In this document: positions 37,601 to 45,158 of the stretch, piece after piece
Position numbering within the stretch: the stretch's first letter is position 1
Layout of the letters: every line of letters starts with the position of its first letter
Source of the DNA: Burkholderiales bacterium PBB3
Lineage (GTDB): Bacteria; Pseudomonadota; Gammaproteobacteria; Burkholderiales; Burkholderiaceae_C
DNA: 64,000 nt
Direction: 5' to 3'
Assembly (NCBI GenBank): GCA_002256115.1
Contig: NKIK01000008.1
Span: forward strand, 1 to 64,000
Translations under genes and position numbers: made by a program
The notes under the pieces: model-generated
The model's database searches: none
What the model saw: the letters and a program-made list of their open reading frames with translations, nothing else
Told to the model about the DNA's origin: nothing

Positions 37601-40600
37601 CAGTGCTGGCGTCACTTGGCCAATATTGCCAGTAAACTCACCAACTGCATAACCAAACACCGGTTTACCTTCGCCAAAGGTGATGCCCGACACAGTCATT
37701 CCAGAAGCGGTGACGCTCTTTGCGGTCCCTACATTCTGAGCGTTAGTACCCAAACTCGCGGATCCGCCGGATAGAACGGCAGCGCTCAAATTGTCTGCAC
37801 TGTAACGCACATCGACCGAAAATACCGGAAACGTGGCGCCCGCCAACCCTATGTTTAACCCACCGTCGTAGACCTTGGAAACGGCACCCCCCAATGAGCC
37901 CGACAGAACAGGAGCATCCGAAAAAATTCGACCGTTTCCGGTACCTGATGGTGTTGCACCAAAAGCTAAGTTGTATTGCTTGAAGGCCGCTCCAGTATCA
38001 GGAAACATCGCAAAGTTGTGATATTGTGACACTTGCGAATAAGTTCTCCAACTTCCACCATTGAGCGCTACAAAGCCACCAGATGTTGAAATTGTCCCAA
38101 TATCTGCCCCGACCAATAGGCTTTCCCCTCCAGCCGTTAGGTTTTTCCCTTCATTGACCGCGAGGCTCGCGTATGTCAGGTTCACCCCAGTTCCTCCGCG
38201 CAGACTCATGGCGGCTGCCGATGTAATTACACCTTCTCCAACATTTAGAAAAGCTTCCGACTGGAGTATTACCCCGCCTGTAGTAGTTTCAATGGTGGAA
38301 TTTGAGACATCAATATCCCCAGTTGCTACTAGTTTGAAGCTGCCAGCGGTCGATGTTTCATATGAGTTTAAGTACACGGATCCAGAGCTAAAAATATCAA
38401 CTGCTCCAATGCTGGTTGTGCTCAACCCCCACAAAAGATTTCCAGAATTCTTCAAGGTAATGTCGCCTGCACCAGAGTTCAGTGTGATGGAAGAATACTC
38501 TCCAATCTCAATCGCACCGGTCTGTGAAATTGCCCCTCCTTGGGTGTTAACTTCCAAACTACCTGAAGTGCTAAATGCCCCAAAGCTGCGCGCACCGTCA
38601 ATGGTGAGAACAGACACGCCTTCGCCATATGCCACAGTGCCAATAATACTGTTGACTTTGTTGGACGAGTTGGTCAGTGAGAAATCACTCCCAAGAGCCA
38701 ACTGCAAAACGTTCGCTTTGACTGCTCCCACTCCACCGTTGTCGTTCACACCTCCGTAGGTGTTCTCAAGGCTCAGAGTACCGGTGGCCTCGACTGTGCC
38801 ACCAATGTAGAGAGTTCCACTTTGTGCTTTTAAAAAAATGTCTTTACCTTTGATACCACCAGAGGGTGTTTCAAACCCGGCATTGCCATATAACGTGATG
38901 TTCGCTGTTCCAGTGTCCAATGCAGTAGCAGGGAGGCAAAGCCCCCCTCCGGACTTCAACGAGAGTTCTTTATTCACGCCGGTCTGAACAATAGTGACCA
39001 CATCCAAATTACTGGAGGCCTCAACCTTAATCACGCCGCCGGTAAGTTCCAACGTTCCATTGAAATCATTCAATGTTTGAACTAGGTTGATATCTCCTGT
39101 TCCAGCATCAATATTCGCAGAGCCAGTGGCTTGAACATGACCTGCTGTTTGCGCAATGGCTGAGCCCTCAGTCTTCAATGTCAAGGTGCCCAATGCATGA
39201 ACAGAGGCACTGAGCGAAATGCCGTTGGCAGCTTCAATACGAACGTCACTATTAGAAGAGGTAACCCCATCTACTCCGCCGATTACCACACTACCCGTGG
39301 TTCTCAAGTCAATGTAAGCGTATGCAGCGGCTTTTGTTACGGTGGAGGCTGCTGCACTATTCCTGAAAGAAACATATCCACCATAGCCACCGGTACCAGT
39401 ACTGTTCAAAGAAATGTTACCGGAGACCAAGTTTCCAGGCTGAGACAAATCAATATTGGAAGGGGCACTTACGGTAAGACCACCAGCGGCAATGTTGGCC
39501 CCTTGTGCTTGGTAAATAGACGCCCCGAAACCCGAAGTGGTCAGCGAAACGATGCCTGAACCGGCGTTTACTGCGCCATTGAGAGTAACGGTGCCACCCG
39601 CCGTTGCAGTGAAATTTCCGCCGTTGGTTGTGATCGCGCCAACCGAAACACCGCCTGAGCTTGCGCTAAGCGTGACGTCTAACTTTCCTGATCCAGATGA
39701 CGTGATATTCGCCGCAGAACCAGCGATATTGCCGTATGCCGTAGAACGCAAAGTCAATGATCTGTCCCCACTGCCTAAGTAATTGATTGGCGCATTAATG
39801 GCAATTCCATTCTCCGCTTCCAATACAACGCTACCGAGCCCCAATTGGGTTTGAACTGCACCTGCGGAAATAATGCTCGTAGTGGTGTAAGGGACGGTCA
39901 GCGTCAAGGCATTCAAATCCAAGCCACCCGCATCCCCATTGATGTCGGGATTGGAAGCTTGAATGGTTAAATTCGCAGGGTCTAAGTACAAGGCTCCCGA
40001 GTCTCCGCGTACCGCGGACAAATCTACACCCCCTCTAAACTCAAGATAGGATTTGCCGGACACTTCAACTTTGCCACCTCGCCCACCAATTGGTCCTCCT
40101 TTAGCGCTGACCAGTCCATCGAAGCGAGTGGCTCCATCGGCCCACACCACGGCCTTGCCGGCATCGCCAAGTTCGGTCGCATCTACTTTGATGGTGGCTC
40201 CGGGAGATACCAAGGTGACTTGGGCATTGGTCAACCGAGCATCTTTTCCTTGCCATCCTCCGCCCACCAAAACTTCACCCTCACCTTTAGGTGCGCTGGC
40301 ATCTAACACGGCAGTGTTCTTCAACCATACCTTGTCGGCAGTGACTTGAATCTCACCACCCAATCCCCGATTCGCAGCCGCGGCCACAGAACCAGAGACC
40401 TCCGCCAAATCTTTGGCCTTTAGAACGACTTTGCCACCATCAAGCTTCACGGCTTGCGCGTGAATTTGACCACTGTGTTTCAAGGTGCCCGCGAAAATTC
40501 CTACTGCATCACCTTTGAGAGACCCTAAATTAACCGCAGTGTTGGCACCTGCCTGGACATCAAAACTGATACCCTCCAAGCCCCTGGAGCTTATAGATAG

Positions 40601-41341
40601 CGCGGAACCAGCTACCAAAATCGTAGCACCATTGGGTGCCTGAACCAACGCGTCCTTGCCTACTTCTGCGTTGCTCCCCACAAGTACTACGTCCCCACTG
40701 CGCGCCAACACAGAGCCAGCCACGGTGACCTTGCCGCCAGCCGAGCTCTTGTCACCAAAGCGTAGCTTCCCGCCCAATGCGTCGGCGTCACTCATCTGCA
40801 GGCTTGAAGCCGTAAAACCAGCGGTATCCACCACTGCACCCGCACCAACCGCAATACCCGCTTGGTTCACTAATACGAGATTTCCGTTGCTGCCCAATGT
40901 GCCAAACAACTGGCTCGGAGTGTTGGTTACGACCCGATTAATAGAGGTGCTGGTCGCGCTGGGTTGCTGGAAGTAAGTGGTGCTACCTTGTGGAATGGAG
41001 AAACTTTGCCAGTTGATGACAGAGTGGTTGGTTCCCGCAGCGTTCTGTGTCGTAACTAACAGGTTGTTTCCAGTTGAGGCCATTGTTGCTTGCCCGGCAA
41101 CCACTACACCCCCGGTGGGATTCGCAATTGCGTGTAGCGGTACCCCACCCAACGCCAAGGCAAGACTCATTGACAGCGCTTTGAGCCCAAAACTACCACC
41201 GACAGTGCTTGCAGCGGCCGATATATTTGCACCCCTAGGATGCCCTCCCGCCGTGCCAATTTCCGGAACCGCCACCATCGCGCCCAGCGCCTGATTCCAG
41301 ACCGTACGGTATATGTGATTGAGTGAAGAGTGACTCGACAT
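34619..41341 (-). CDS. Large TpsA-type exoprotein with YDG/MBG repeats (filamentous haemagglutinin-like adhesin)
   Basis: A 2240-residue two-partner-secretion protein. It begins with an extended signal peptide region (NHIYRTVWNQALGAMVAVPE, residues 8-27) and a hydrophobic signal core (MSLALALGGVPLHAIA, about 58-73). The TPS haemagglutination-activity domain follows (about 75-330), with NHSVINWQSFSI and LFGTLGSNGNLVLVNQAG. Long beta-helix-like sequence continues to about 1150, then eight YDG repeats of 80-95 residues (about 1150-1860), and a final beta-helical part with a charged end, KDKEKDRDLSKEL. AGGGGA lies eight bases before the ATG. It should be secreted through the TpsB encoded two genes downstream and serve in adhesion or biofilm. 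The coding sequence looks more AT-rich than its neighbours. Confidence 0.92.
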   Translation of the reverse strand: MSSHSSLNHIYRTVWNQALGAMVAVPEIGTAGGHPRGANISAAASTVGGSFGLKALSMSLALALGGVPLHAIANPTGGVVVAGQATMASTGNNLLVTTQNAAGTNHSVINWQSFSIPQGSTTYFQQPSATSTSINRVVTNTPSQLFGTLGSNGNLVLVNQAGIAVGAGAVVDTAGFTASSLQMSDADALGGKLRFGDKSSAGGKVTVAGSVLARSGDVVLVGSNAEVGKDALVQAPNGATILVAGSALSISSRGLEGISFDVQAGANTAVNLGSLKGDAVGIFAGTLKHSGQIHAQAVKLDGGKVVLKAKDLAEVSGSVAAAANRGLGGEIQVTADKVWLKNTAVLDASAPKGEGEVLVGGGWQGKDARLTNAQVTLVSPGATIKVDATELGDAGKAVVWADGATRFDGLVSAKGGPIGGRGGKVEVSGKSYLEFRGGVDLSAVRGDSGALYLDPANLTIQASNPDINGDAGGLDLNALTLTVPYTTTSIISAGAVQTQLGLGSVVLEAENGIAINAPINYLGSGDRSLTLRSTAYGNIAGSAANITSSGSGKLDVTLSASSGGVSVGAITTNGGNFTATAGGTVTLNGAVNAGSGIVSLTTSGFGASIYQAQGANIAAGGLTVSAPSNIDLSQPGNLVSGNISLNSTGTGGYGGYVSFRNSAAASTVTKAAAYAYIDLRTTGSVVIGGVDGVTSSNSDVRIEAANGISLSASVHALGTLTLKTEGSAIAQTAGHVQATGSANIDAGTGDINLVQTLNDFNGTLELTGGVIKVEASSNLDVVTIVQTGVNKELSLKSGGGLCLPATALDTGTANITLYGNAGFETPSGGIKGKDIFLKAQSGTLYIGGTVEATGTLSLENTYGGVNDNGGVGAVKANVLQLALGSDFSLTNSSNKVNSIIGTVAYGEGVSVLTIDGARSFGAFSTSGSLEVNTQGGAISQTGAIEIGEYSSITLNSGAGDITLKNSGNLLWGLSTTSIGAVDIFSSGSVYLNSYETSTAGSFKLVATGDIDVSNSTIETTTGGVILQSEAFLNVGEGVITSAAAMSLRGGTGVNLTYASLAVNEGKNLTAGGESLLVGADIGTISTSGGFVALNGGSWRTYSQVSQYHNFAMFPDTGAAFKQYNLAFGATPSGTGNGRIFSDAPVLSGSLGGAVSKVYDGGLNIGLAGATFPVFSVDVRYSADNLSAAVLSGGSASLGTNAQNVGTAKSVTASGMTVSGITFGEGKPVFGYAVGEFTGNIGQVTPALAVASISPAGTRVYDGTNIVGATLFSLTGLVNSETLGLSGSGTMTDKNVGSNKPVTLGTLALADGTGLASNYTLNLGAALLSITPASISSVTGIKASSKTYDRTSSATVSTTDTIFGGKLVGDVLTVTGGIGTFDSKNVGTGKVVTLSGFSLGGADAGNYTLSSSSATATADITAKTISAGTFTASNKVYDGTAAASVSGGALTGAIGGDTVGLSPVTASFADKAVGTAKVVTVNGLALTGTDAGNYVLSTNSATAQADITAKALSVSAVTAANKVYDATTTATLSGGVLSGEISGDKVTLSAPTGSFASKNVGTYTIALGGMLLGGADAGNYSLGSVSTTATANITAKTLSVGTVTAANKVYDGTTTATISGGNLLGAIAGDSVSIGALSGAFLDKNVGNSKPVVLNGLVLGGADARNYSLGASSTSAVANITPLALGVSTLTAADKVYDGTTSATLLGGVLSGAVPGDSIALAPTVGSFLDKNVGVNKPVSVSGLSLSGSDAQNYTLGVTNVNATATINPKSLVVSGVSALNKTYDGKTDATIDSTKLVLNGLIAGDAVATTDLKAEFSDKNAGVAKKVLITGLGLNGADARNYTFIGETVTTADIAVRESSNWLGAAGDLWSDPKNWDVVPEGANVRSVVFPTNTSRVTLNAGAGNVTLQSFNLGGSLVVEGGSLQVAGAITTAGYAQSGGTVSTPGAFRVTGNFDQTSGNLIAASVEVTRASGDIVVGNITSPVVTLTAQSGAIRQTGAIQQAALTTKSTAGTLLPSTGNRLSSFNAENTGAGDIELVNEGVLTTSGIINTGGNIKITNTGGITSLDQGLISASSPGAKVSLKANSPLSIGAAGIAAGGDIALVATNLTSAGNITLNGPIESKAGAVVVTAANNLTQNSSVLAPLGVSAAAGGTLTLGPNATSGYQPVSYQVNSLAVTPPRSSTSSNSAADLVVALMTTASDLAVDRSGSQLESLSTKDKEKDRDLSKELIVSEGQVCRP
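35775..37885 (-). repeat. Eight tandem YDG/MBG repeats within the exoprotein
   Basis: Translated on the minus strand, the motif K-V-Y-D-G (or K-T-Y-D, R-V-Y-D-G) recurs eight times, spaced by about 80-95 codons. Each unit carries DKNVG-like, G-x-D-A-x-N-Y and A-x-I-T-x-K segments. The middle units (third to seventh) are most alike, which suggests duplication within the gene. Confidence 0.85.
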
Positions 41342-41366
41342 GGTGGTAATCCCCTAACTAACGGTT

Positions 41367-41379
41367 CCCGGCAATACCG
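41367..41379. promoter_or_regulatory. Short inverted repeat upstream of the exoprotein gene
   Basis: CCGGCAATACCGG has CCGG arms around a five-base centre and lies 26 bases before the exoprotein ATG. It may be chance, an operator half-site, or a leader hairpin. Confidence 0.25.
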
Positions 41380-41477
41380 GCTTTTGGCGCGCCACTATGT
41401 TGTATTGTTATCAAAGTGTGGCTCCGCCAATCATGGATGCCAAACGATTCGGCAGTGCAGCAATTACAGCACAAGCT

Positions 41478-42677
41478 TCAATTCAAGAGTCGGTTTATGA
41501 CATTGTGTATGTGGCAACTTCTGTCAATTTTGGGTAAAAGTGCACATTGGCCTGCCATGGCAAGTGATCGCTCCTTCAGCGTCTTACTATTTATCATTTC
41601 TTTCACTTCCGACGCATAGTCCGGTTGGTCCTGGTATGCCAACACTGCGCAACCCTGCTCATGAAGGCGCAAACCGACAAATAACTGCTCTTGATGCATA
41701 GGGACAATTAACTGTGGCACACCCGACTGCAGGAAATGCGCCACGGTATTGTGACTGCCGTTCGAGATCACCACATCTGCTTGTTGCGCCACCAGCCGCA
41801 AGTCCAACAGATCATCAAGAAACTTCAAACAATCGCCTGTGTAGGCATTGCGTAATTCACCGGGGAGTCCTCGAATGTAGAGCAAGGCGCATACACTTGA
41901 GGCCTGCAACGCTTGCAATAGCATTTCCAAGCTTGGGAATACGTTCAAATAGCCAAACACCTTGGGCCCCTCTGAACATGGCCAAACAGGAGCACTTGCA
42001 GCGGCCATAACCTCCACCCCAAGGTAGTGCGAATGCCGGGGCCCGAAATGGTCGAGCTCAGGCCGCGTCATTAAGAGTTGATCGTCGGCTTGACCATAAA
42101 GGTCAGACAAGCTTCCCATTGAAGAACTGCCGCAACGCTGCAGGGCCGTATTGATGATCTTTAGAACCAACTGATCGTCGCTAGCAAGCAAGGCCAGGTT
42201 TTCCGGGGTACGCGGTGTGGTGATGAATATTGCAAAGGGAGAATCTGGTCGGCTCGGTAGCGGTGGAATCGAAAACCCGGTACCCACCAGGAGTTTTTTA
42301 AACCCATACCCGAAACTAGCGACCAATGCAGTGGGGGCGTGCTCATAAACCACCAGTTCTGGTTCTATCAGGTTAAACAATCCTCGCCACGCGCAAATGT
42401 ACATCTCTAACTCTGCAGTCGTGGAAAAACATTGCCTGAACAGAATATGCGTCATGCTGAAGTAAGCGCTCTGGTCGGCAAAAACTTGCGACTGCTTGAA
42501 CGGAGCCTGGAGACAGACGATTGGTAAATTGCCAAACACAGTGGGAATACCCTGCAGCTCTCGCGCCACCAAAAAAACTTCATGCCCCTGCTCTATTGCC
42601 GCTTGAATGGGGCTTCTGAGATGGCTCAGGTGGCCTAGATTGGAGCCTTGCTCCCATATGAACATTACACGGGCCAA
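41478..42677 (-). CDS. GT-B glycosyltransferase, MGT/UGT-like
   Basis: A 399-residue protein with the two-domain GT-B layout of UDP-sugar glycosyltransferases (GT1/MGT-like). The N-terminal half has MFIWEQGSNLGHLSHLRS, a glycine-rich acceptor-side loop with an early histidine. The C-terminal half has ADVVISNGSHNTVAHFLQ and GVPQLIVPMHQEQ, the donor-binding segment. The usual HGG of that segment reads NGS here, so donor use may differ. It starts with TTG at 42677, supported by GAGGAG five bases upstream; an ATG four codons later is the alternative. It lies 136 bases upstream of the exoprotein on the same strand. Modification of the adhesin or of a surface glycan is possible but unproven. Confidence 0.85.
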   Translation of the reverse strand: MARVMFIWEQGSNLGHLSHLRSPIQAAIEQGHEVFLVARELQGIPTVFGNLPIVCLQAPFKQSQVFADQSAYFSMTHILFRQCFSTTAELEMYICAWRGLFNLIEPELVVYEHAPTALVASFGYGFKKLLVGTGFSIPPLPSRPDSPFAIFITTPRTPENLALLASDDQLVLKIINTALQRCGSSSMGSLSDLYGQADDQLLMTRPELDHFGPRHSHYLGVEVMAAASAPVWPCSEGPKVFGYLNVFPSLEMLLQALQASSVCALLYIRGLPGELRNAYTGDCLKFLDDLLDLRLVAQQADVVISNGSHNTVAHFLQSGVPQLIVPMHQEQLFVGLRLHEQGCAVLAYQDQPDYASEVKEMINSKTLKERSLAMAGQCALLPKIDRSCHIHNVINRLLN

Positions 42678-42776
42678 AATTTCTCCTCAAAACCAAAAAC
42701 GGATAGACCTCAACTGTTCAAAATTGCGATCCACCATTCTCGCTTGGGTACACTGACTGCGTAGCTAAACTTACTC

Positions 42777-44126
42777 ATGGGCAACACTGGCAAAACACTT
42801 CTTGACTGGCCGCACCAGGCACCTATCGGCGCGGTCCACACGCTGGCTGACGCGCATTTTGTGCTGGGCCTGGAGCTCGGTCCCTCCGAATGGTGGCAAA
42901 TCTGGCAGAAACAACGGCTCGCTGAGCTACTACAGTGGCTAAATCAGCATGTGTGGTGGAAGGCGAATTCTGAGGAAACTCGAAATAATCAAGGCAATGT
43001 AAACCAGAGCGAATTTCAGTTAGCTGACCTCCCAATCATGCGACGGGAATATTTTCGCGCACTCGTGGAATCCCATACCGCAGTAGTTCCGTCGGAACAT
43101 GGCAATCTGCACAGCTCCCAGACCTCTGGGTCCGTCGGGATTCCGGCTAGATTTCATAGGTCTGAACTGTCAAACCGAATAGGTCTTAGTCATTACTGGG
43201 CCGACAACTTTCGCCAAGGTCGCGACATGTCGGCTTGCATGGCTACCATTACTGGCCTGCCTGGTCCGCACGAGGGCACACACCGACTGATTGCGGCAGA
43301 TGAATGGTTGCACCCCAGCGAACAGTTGGGCCGCAATTCGACCCAGTTTTCGATTCTGGAGCATGCCAAATGGCTCTGTGAGATGGCACCCACTTATTGG
43401 AGTACCACACCGGCCACCTTGTCAGCAGTGATCTCAGTCATCAAACTCAAAGGCCTCACTGCCCCTCGCATTTCCCAAATCATGACCATGGCACACGTCG
43501 TCGAACCCGCCTTGCGGGAGCGCGCACGTAAGGTTTTTGGAGGAGCCAGCATTCGGGACCGCTATTCTTGTGAAGAAGTAGGACCTATCGCCTTTCAGTG
43601 TCCAGAAAGTGATGATTATTACCATGTTGCAGTGGCCAATGTGATCGTTGAGATCGTTGACGATGCTGGTATGCCCACCACTGAGGGCACTTCTGGCAAT
43701 GTCTTGGTCACAGGCCTACACCAATGGGCTAGCCCCGCCATTCGCTATGACCTGGGCGACATCGCCACCGGCCACAGCCATTGCCCCGGCTGTGGCGCTA
43801 CCGTACCCGCGCTGAGCAAGCTGCTGGGTCGCAAGTATTTTTTGGTCAACGAAGGCTCGGGATCGGTACGCCATGTGCGGCTGTTGGCTGAGCATTGGCT
43901 CGCATGCGGGCCGGTGCGCGAACACCGCGTCGTGCAAACCGGGCTTCAAAGTTTTCGGATCGAAGTCGTCATGGACCATGCCATGACCCCTAGCGAAGGC
44001 CTGGCCATGCAAGCCATGTTGAAACGCGTGGTGGGGTCCGAATTCACATTCGGACTCATGCAACTGGAAGCCATATCCTGGCCTGCCGGTGCCAAACGTC
44101 AAGAGTTTGTGGGGTTAGTGCCATGA
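42777..44126 (+). CDS. PaaK/CapK-like adenylate-forming enzyme
   Basis: A 449-residue protein of the phenylacetate-CoA ligase-like (PaaK/CapK) branch of adenylating enzymes. The phosphate-binding loop is SSQTSGSVGIPARFHRSE, the A5-like segment is RYSCEEVGPIAFQCP, and AIRYDLGDIA is the A7-like motif. A C-P-G-C-G pair follows, then the LLGRKYFLVNEG hinge and a C-terminal domain of about 100 residues. It should activate a carboxylate with ATP, perhaps onto CoA; the substrate is unknown. It diverges from the glycosyltransferase across 99 bases and overlaps the next, paralogous gene by four bases. Confidence 0.82.
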   Translation: MGNTGKTLLDWPHQAPIGAVHTLADAHFVLGLELGPSEWWQIWQKQRLAELLQWLNQHVWWKANSEETRNNQGNVNQSEFQLADLPIMRREYFRALVESHTAVVPSEHGNLHSSQTSGSVGIPARFHRSELSNRIGLSHYWADNFRQGRDMSACMATITGLPGPHEGTHRLIAADEWLHPSEQLGRNSTQFSILEHAKWLCEMAPTYWSTTPATLSAVISVIKLKGLTAPRISQIMTMAHVVEPALRERARKVFGGASIRDRYSCEEVGPIAFQCPESDDYYHVAVANVIVEIVDDAGMPTTEGTSGNVLVTGLHQWASPAIRYDLGDIATGHSHCPGCGATVPALSKLLGRKYFLVNEGSGSVRHVRLLAEHWLACGPVREHRVVQTGLQSFRIEVVMDHAMTPSEGLAMQAMLKRVVGSEFTFGLMQLEAISWPAGAKRQEFVGLVP

Positions 44127-45139
44127 GTTGGCCCTCGGAATTACCCGGAAACAGTGTGCAACGGGCCGTCAACGCGCACGCCCACTTAACGCTAGAGCGC
44201 AGCGGCAGCGCCGCCATTGCAGCCTGGCAAGCACAACGTTTGAGTGAGCTGGTTCAATGGCTCTTAAAGCATGTGCCTTGGTGGCGTGATCGCTTGGGGC
44301 TGCGGTTTAACTTGCACGACTGGTCTAGCGTACCTGTGCTGAGCCGCTATACCTTGCGCAACATGGTGGCAACCCGTGGGTCGGCCGCAGTGCCAGACCA
44401 CCACGGAGCGGTTACGCCTTTCTTTCTGGCCGGTCCACCGGGTTCACCAGCGCGATTTTTTACAACGGCTTTCAGTCAGATTCTGGTAGACCACGCTTTT
44501 TATGCGGACCACCGACGCCAAGGGCGCAACCCTTATGCCATCCAAGCCTGCATATCAGAGGATATTCCCCCCCATGATGGCACCCACATTGCAATTGCCG
44601 CATCCTTGGAAACCGGCACCGGGATGCAGGCATTGCGGGCGCATGGCCAATTCACCAAAGCCGAGCATTTGCAGTGGCTTAGCAGTGTGCGGCCCGCTTT
44701 TTTAACCACCACACCTGCATGGTTAGAGGTGGCATTGGATGCCGCCCAAAAACAGGGCTTACCGCTGGCTGAAGTACGGCAAATTTTGACCTACGGTGCT
44801 ACGGTGCCCGCAAGCCTGCGCAGCAAAGCGCGCCAGCAACTCGGGGCCAGCGTGCGCCACCGCTATACCTGCCTGGAGTGCGGGCCTTTGGCGTTTCAAT
44901 GCCCGCGCAGTGATGATCACTTTCATGTGGCCGTGGGCAATGCCATGCTGGAAATCGTGAACGATGAGGGCAAGTTGATGCCAGAAGGTGTACGGGGCCG
45001 CGTGCTGGTCACGGCGCTGCACCAATACGCAACCCCCCTACTGCGTTATGACGTGGGAGATAGCGCCGCACAGCACGCACAGTGCGCAGGGTGCGGACTC
45101 GCCGTGCCCACCTTATCGCACTTGGTGCAAAACGAGTAA
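44123..45139 (+). CDS. PaaK/CapK-like paralogue lacking the C-terminal domain
   Basis: A 338-residue close paralogue of the upstream gene, sharing HVPWW near the start, RHRYTCLECGPLAFQCP, HFHVAVGNAMLEIVND, LRYDVGDSA and the C-A-G-C-G pair. Two differences matter. The phosphate-binding loop reads FFLAGPPGSPARFF, without the Ser/Thr-Ser-Gly core. The protein also ends LSHLVQNE exactly at the hinge, so the whole C-terminal catalytic subdomain is missing. The stop lies 19 bases from the convergent oxidoreductase, leaving no room for the lost part. It may be an inactive partner of the first protein or a decaying copy. Its start overlaps the upstream stop by four bases. Confidence 0.78.
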   Translation: MSWPSELPGNSVQRAVNAHAHLTLERSGSAAIAAWQAQRLSELVQWLLKHVPWWRDRLGLRFNLHDWSSVPVLSRYTLRNMVATRGSAAVPDHHGAVTPFFLAGPPGSPARFFTTAFSQILVDHAFYADHRRQGRNPYAIQACISEDIPPHDGTHIAIAASLETGTGMQALRAHGQFTKAEHLQWLSSVRPAFLTTTPAWLEVALDAAQKQGLPLAEVRQILTYGATVPASLRSKARQQLGASVRHRYTCLECGPLAFQCPRSDDHFHVAVGNAMLEIVNDEGKLMPEGVRGRVLVTALHQYATPLLRYDVGDSAAQHAQCAGCGLAVPTLSHLVQNE

Positions 45140-45158
45140 CGCACCGCAGCGCCACACG

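Noticed and set aside
35775-37885. Periodic repeats that could suggest a CRISPR array or satellite
   Set aside because: The period is about 80-95 codons, the repeats are imperfect and all encode YDG protein units in one frame.
36833-38759. Several plus-strand frames inside the exoprotein gene, some Pro/Thr/Val-rich
   Set aside because: They are antisense products of the Thr/Gly/Ala-rich repeat sequence and share its periodicity; none has a ribosome site or known domain.
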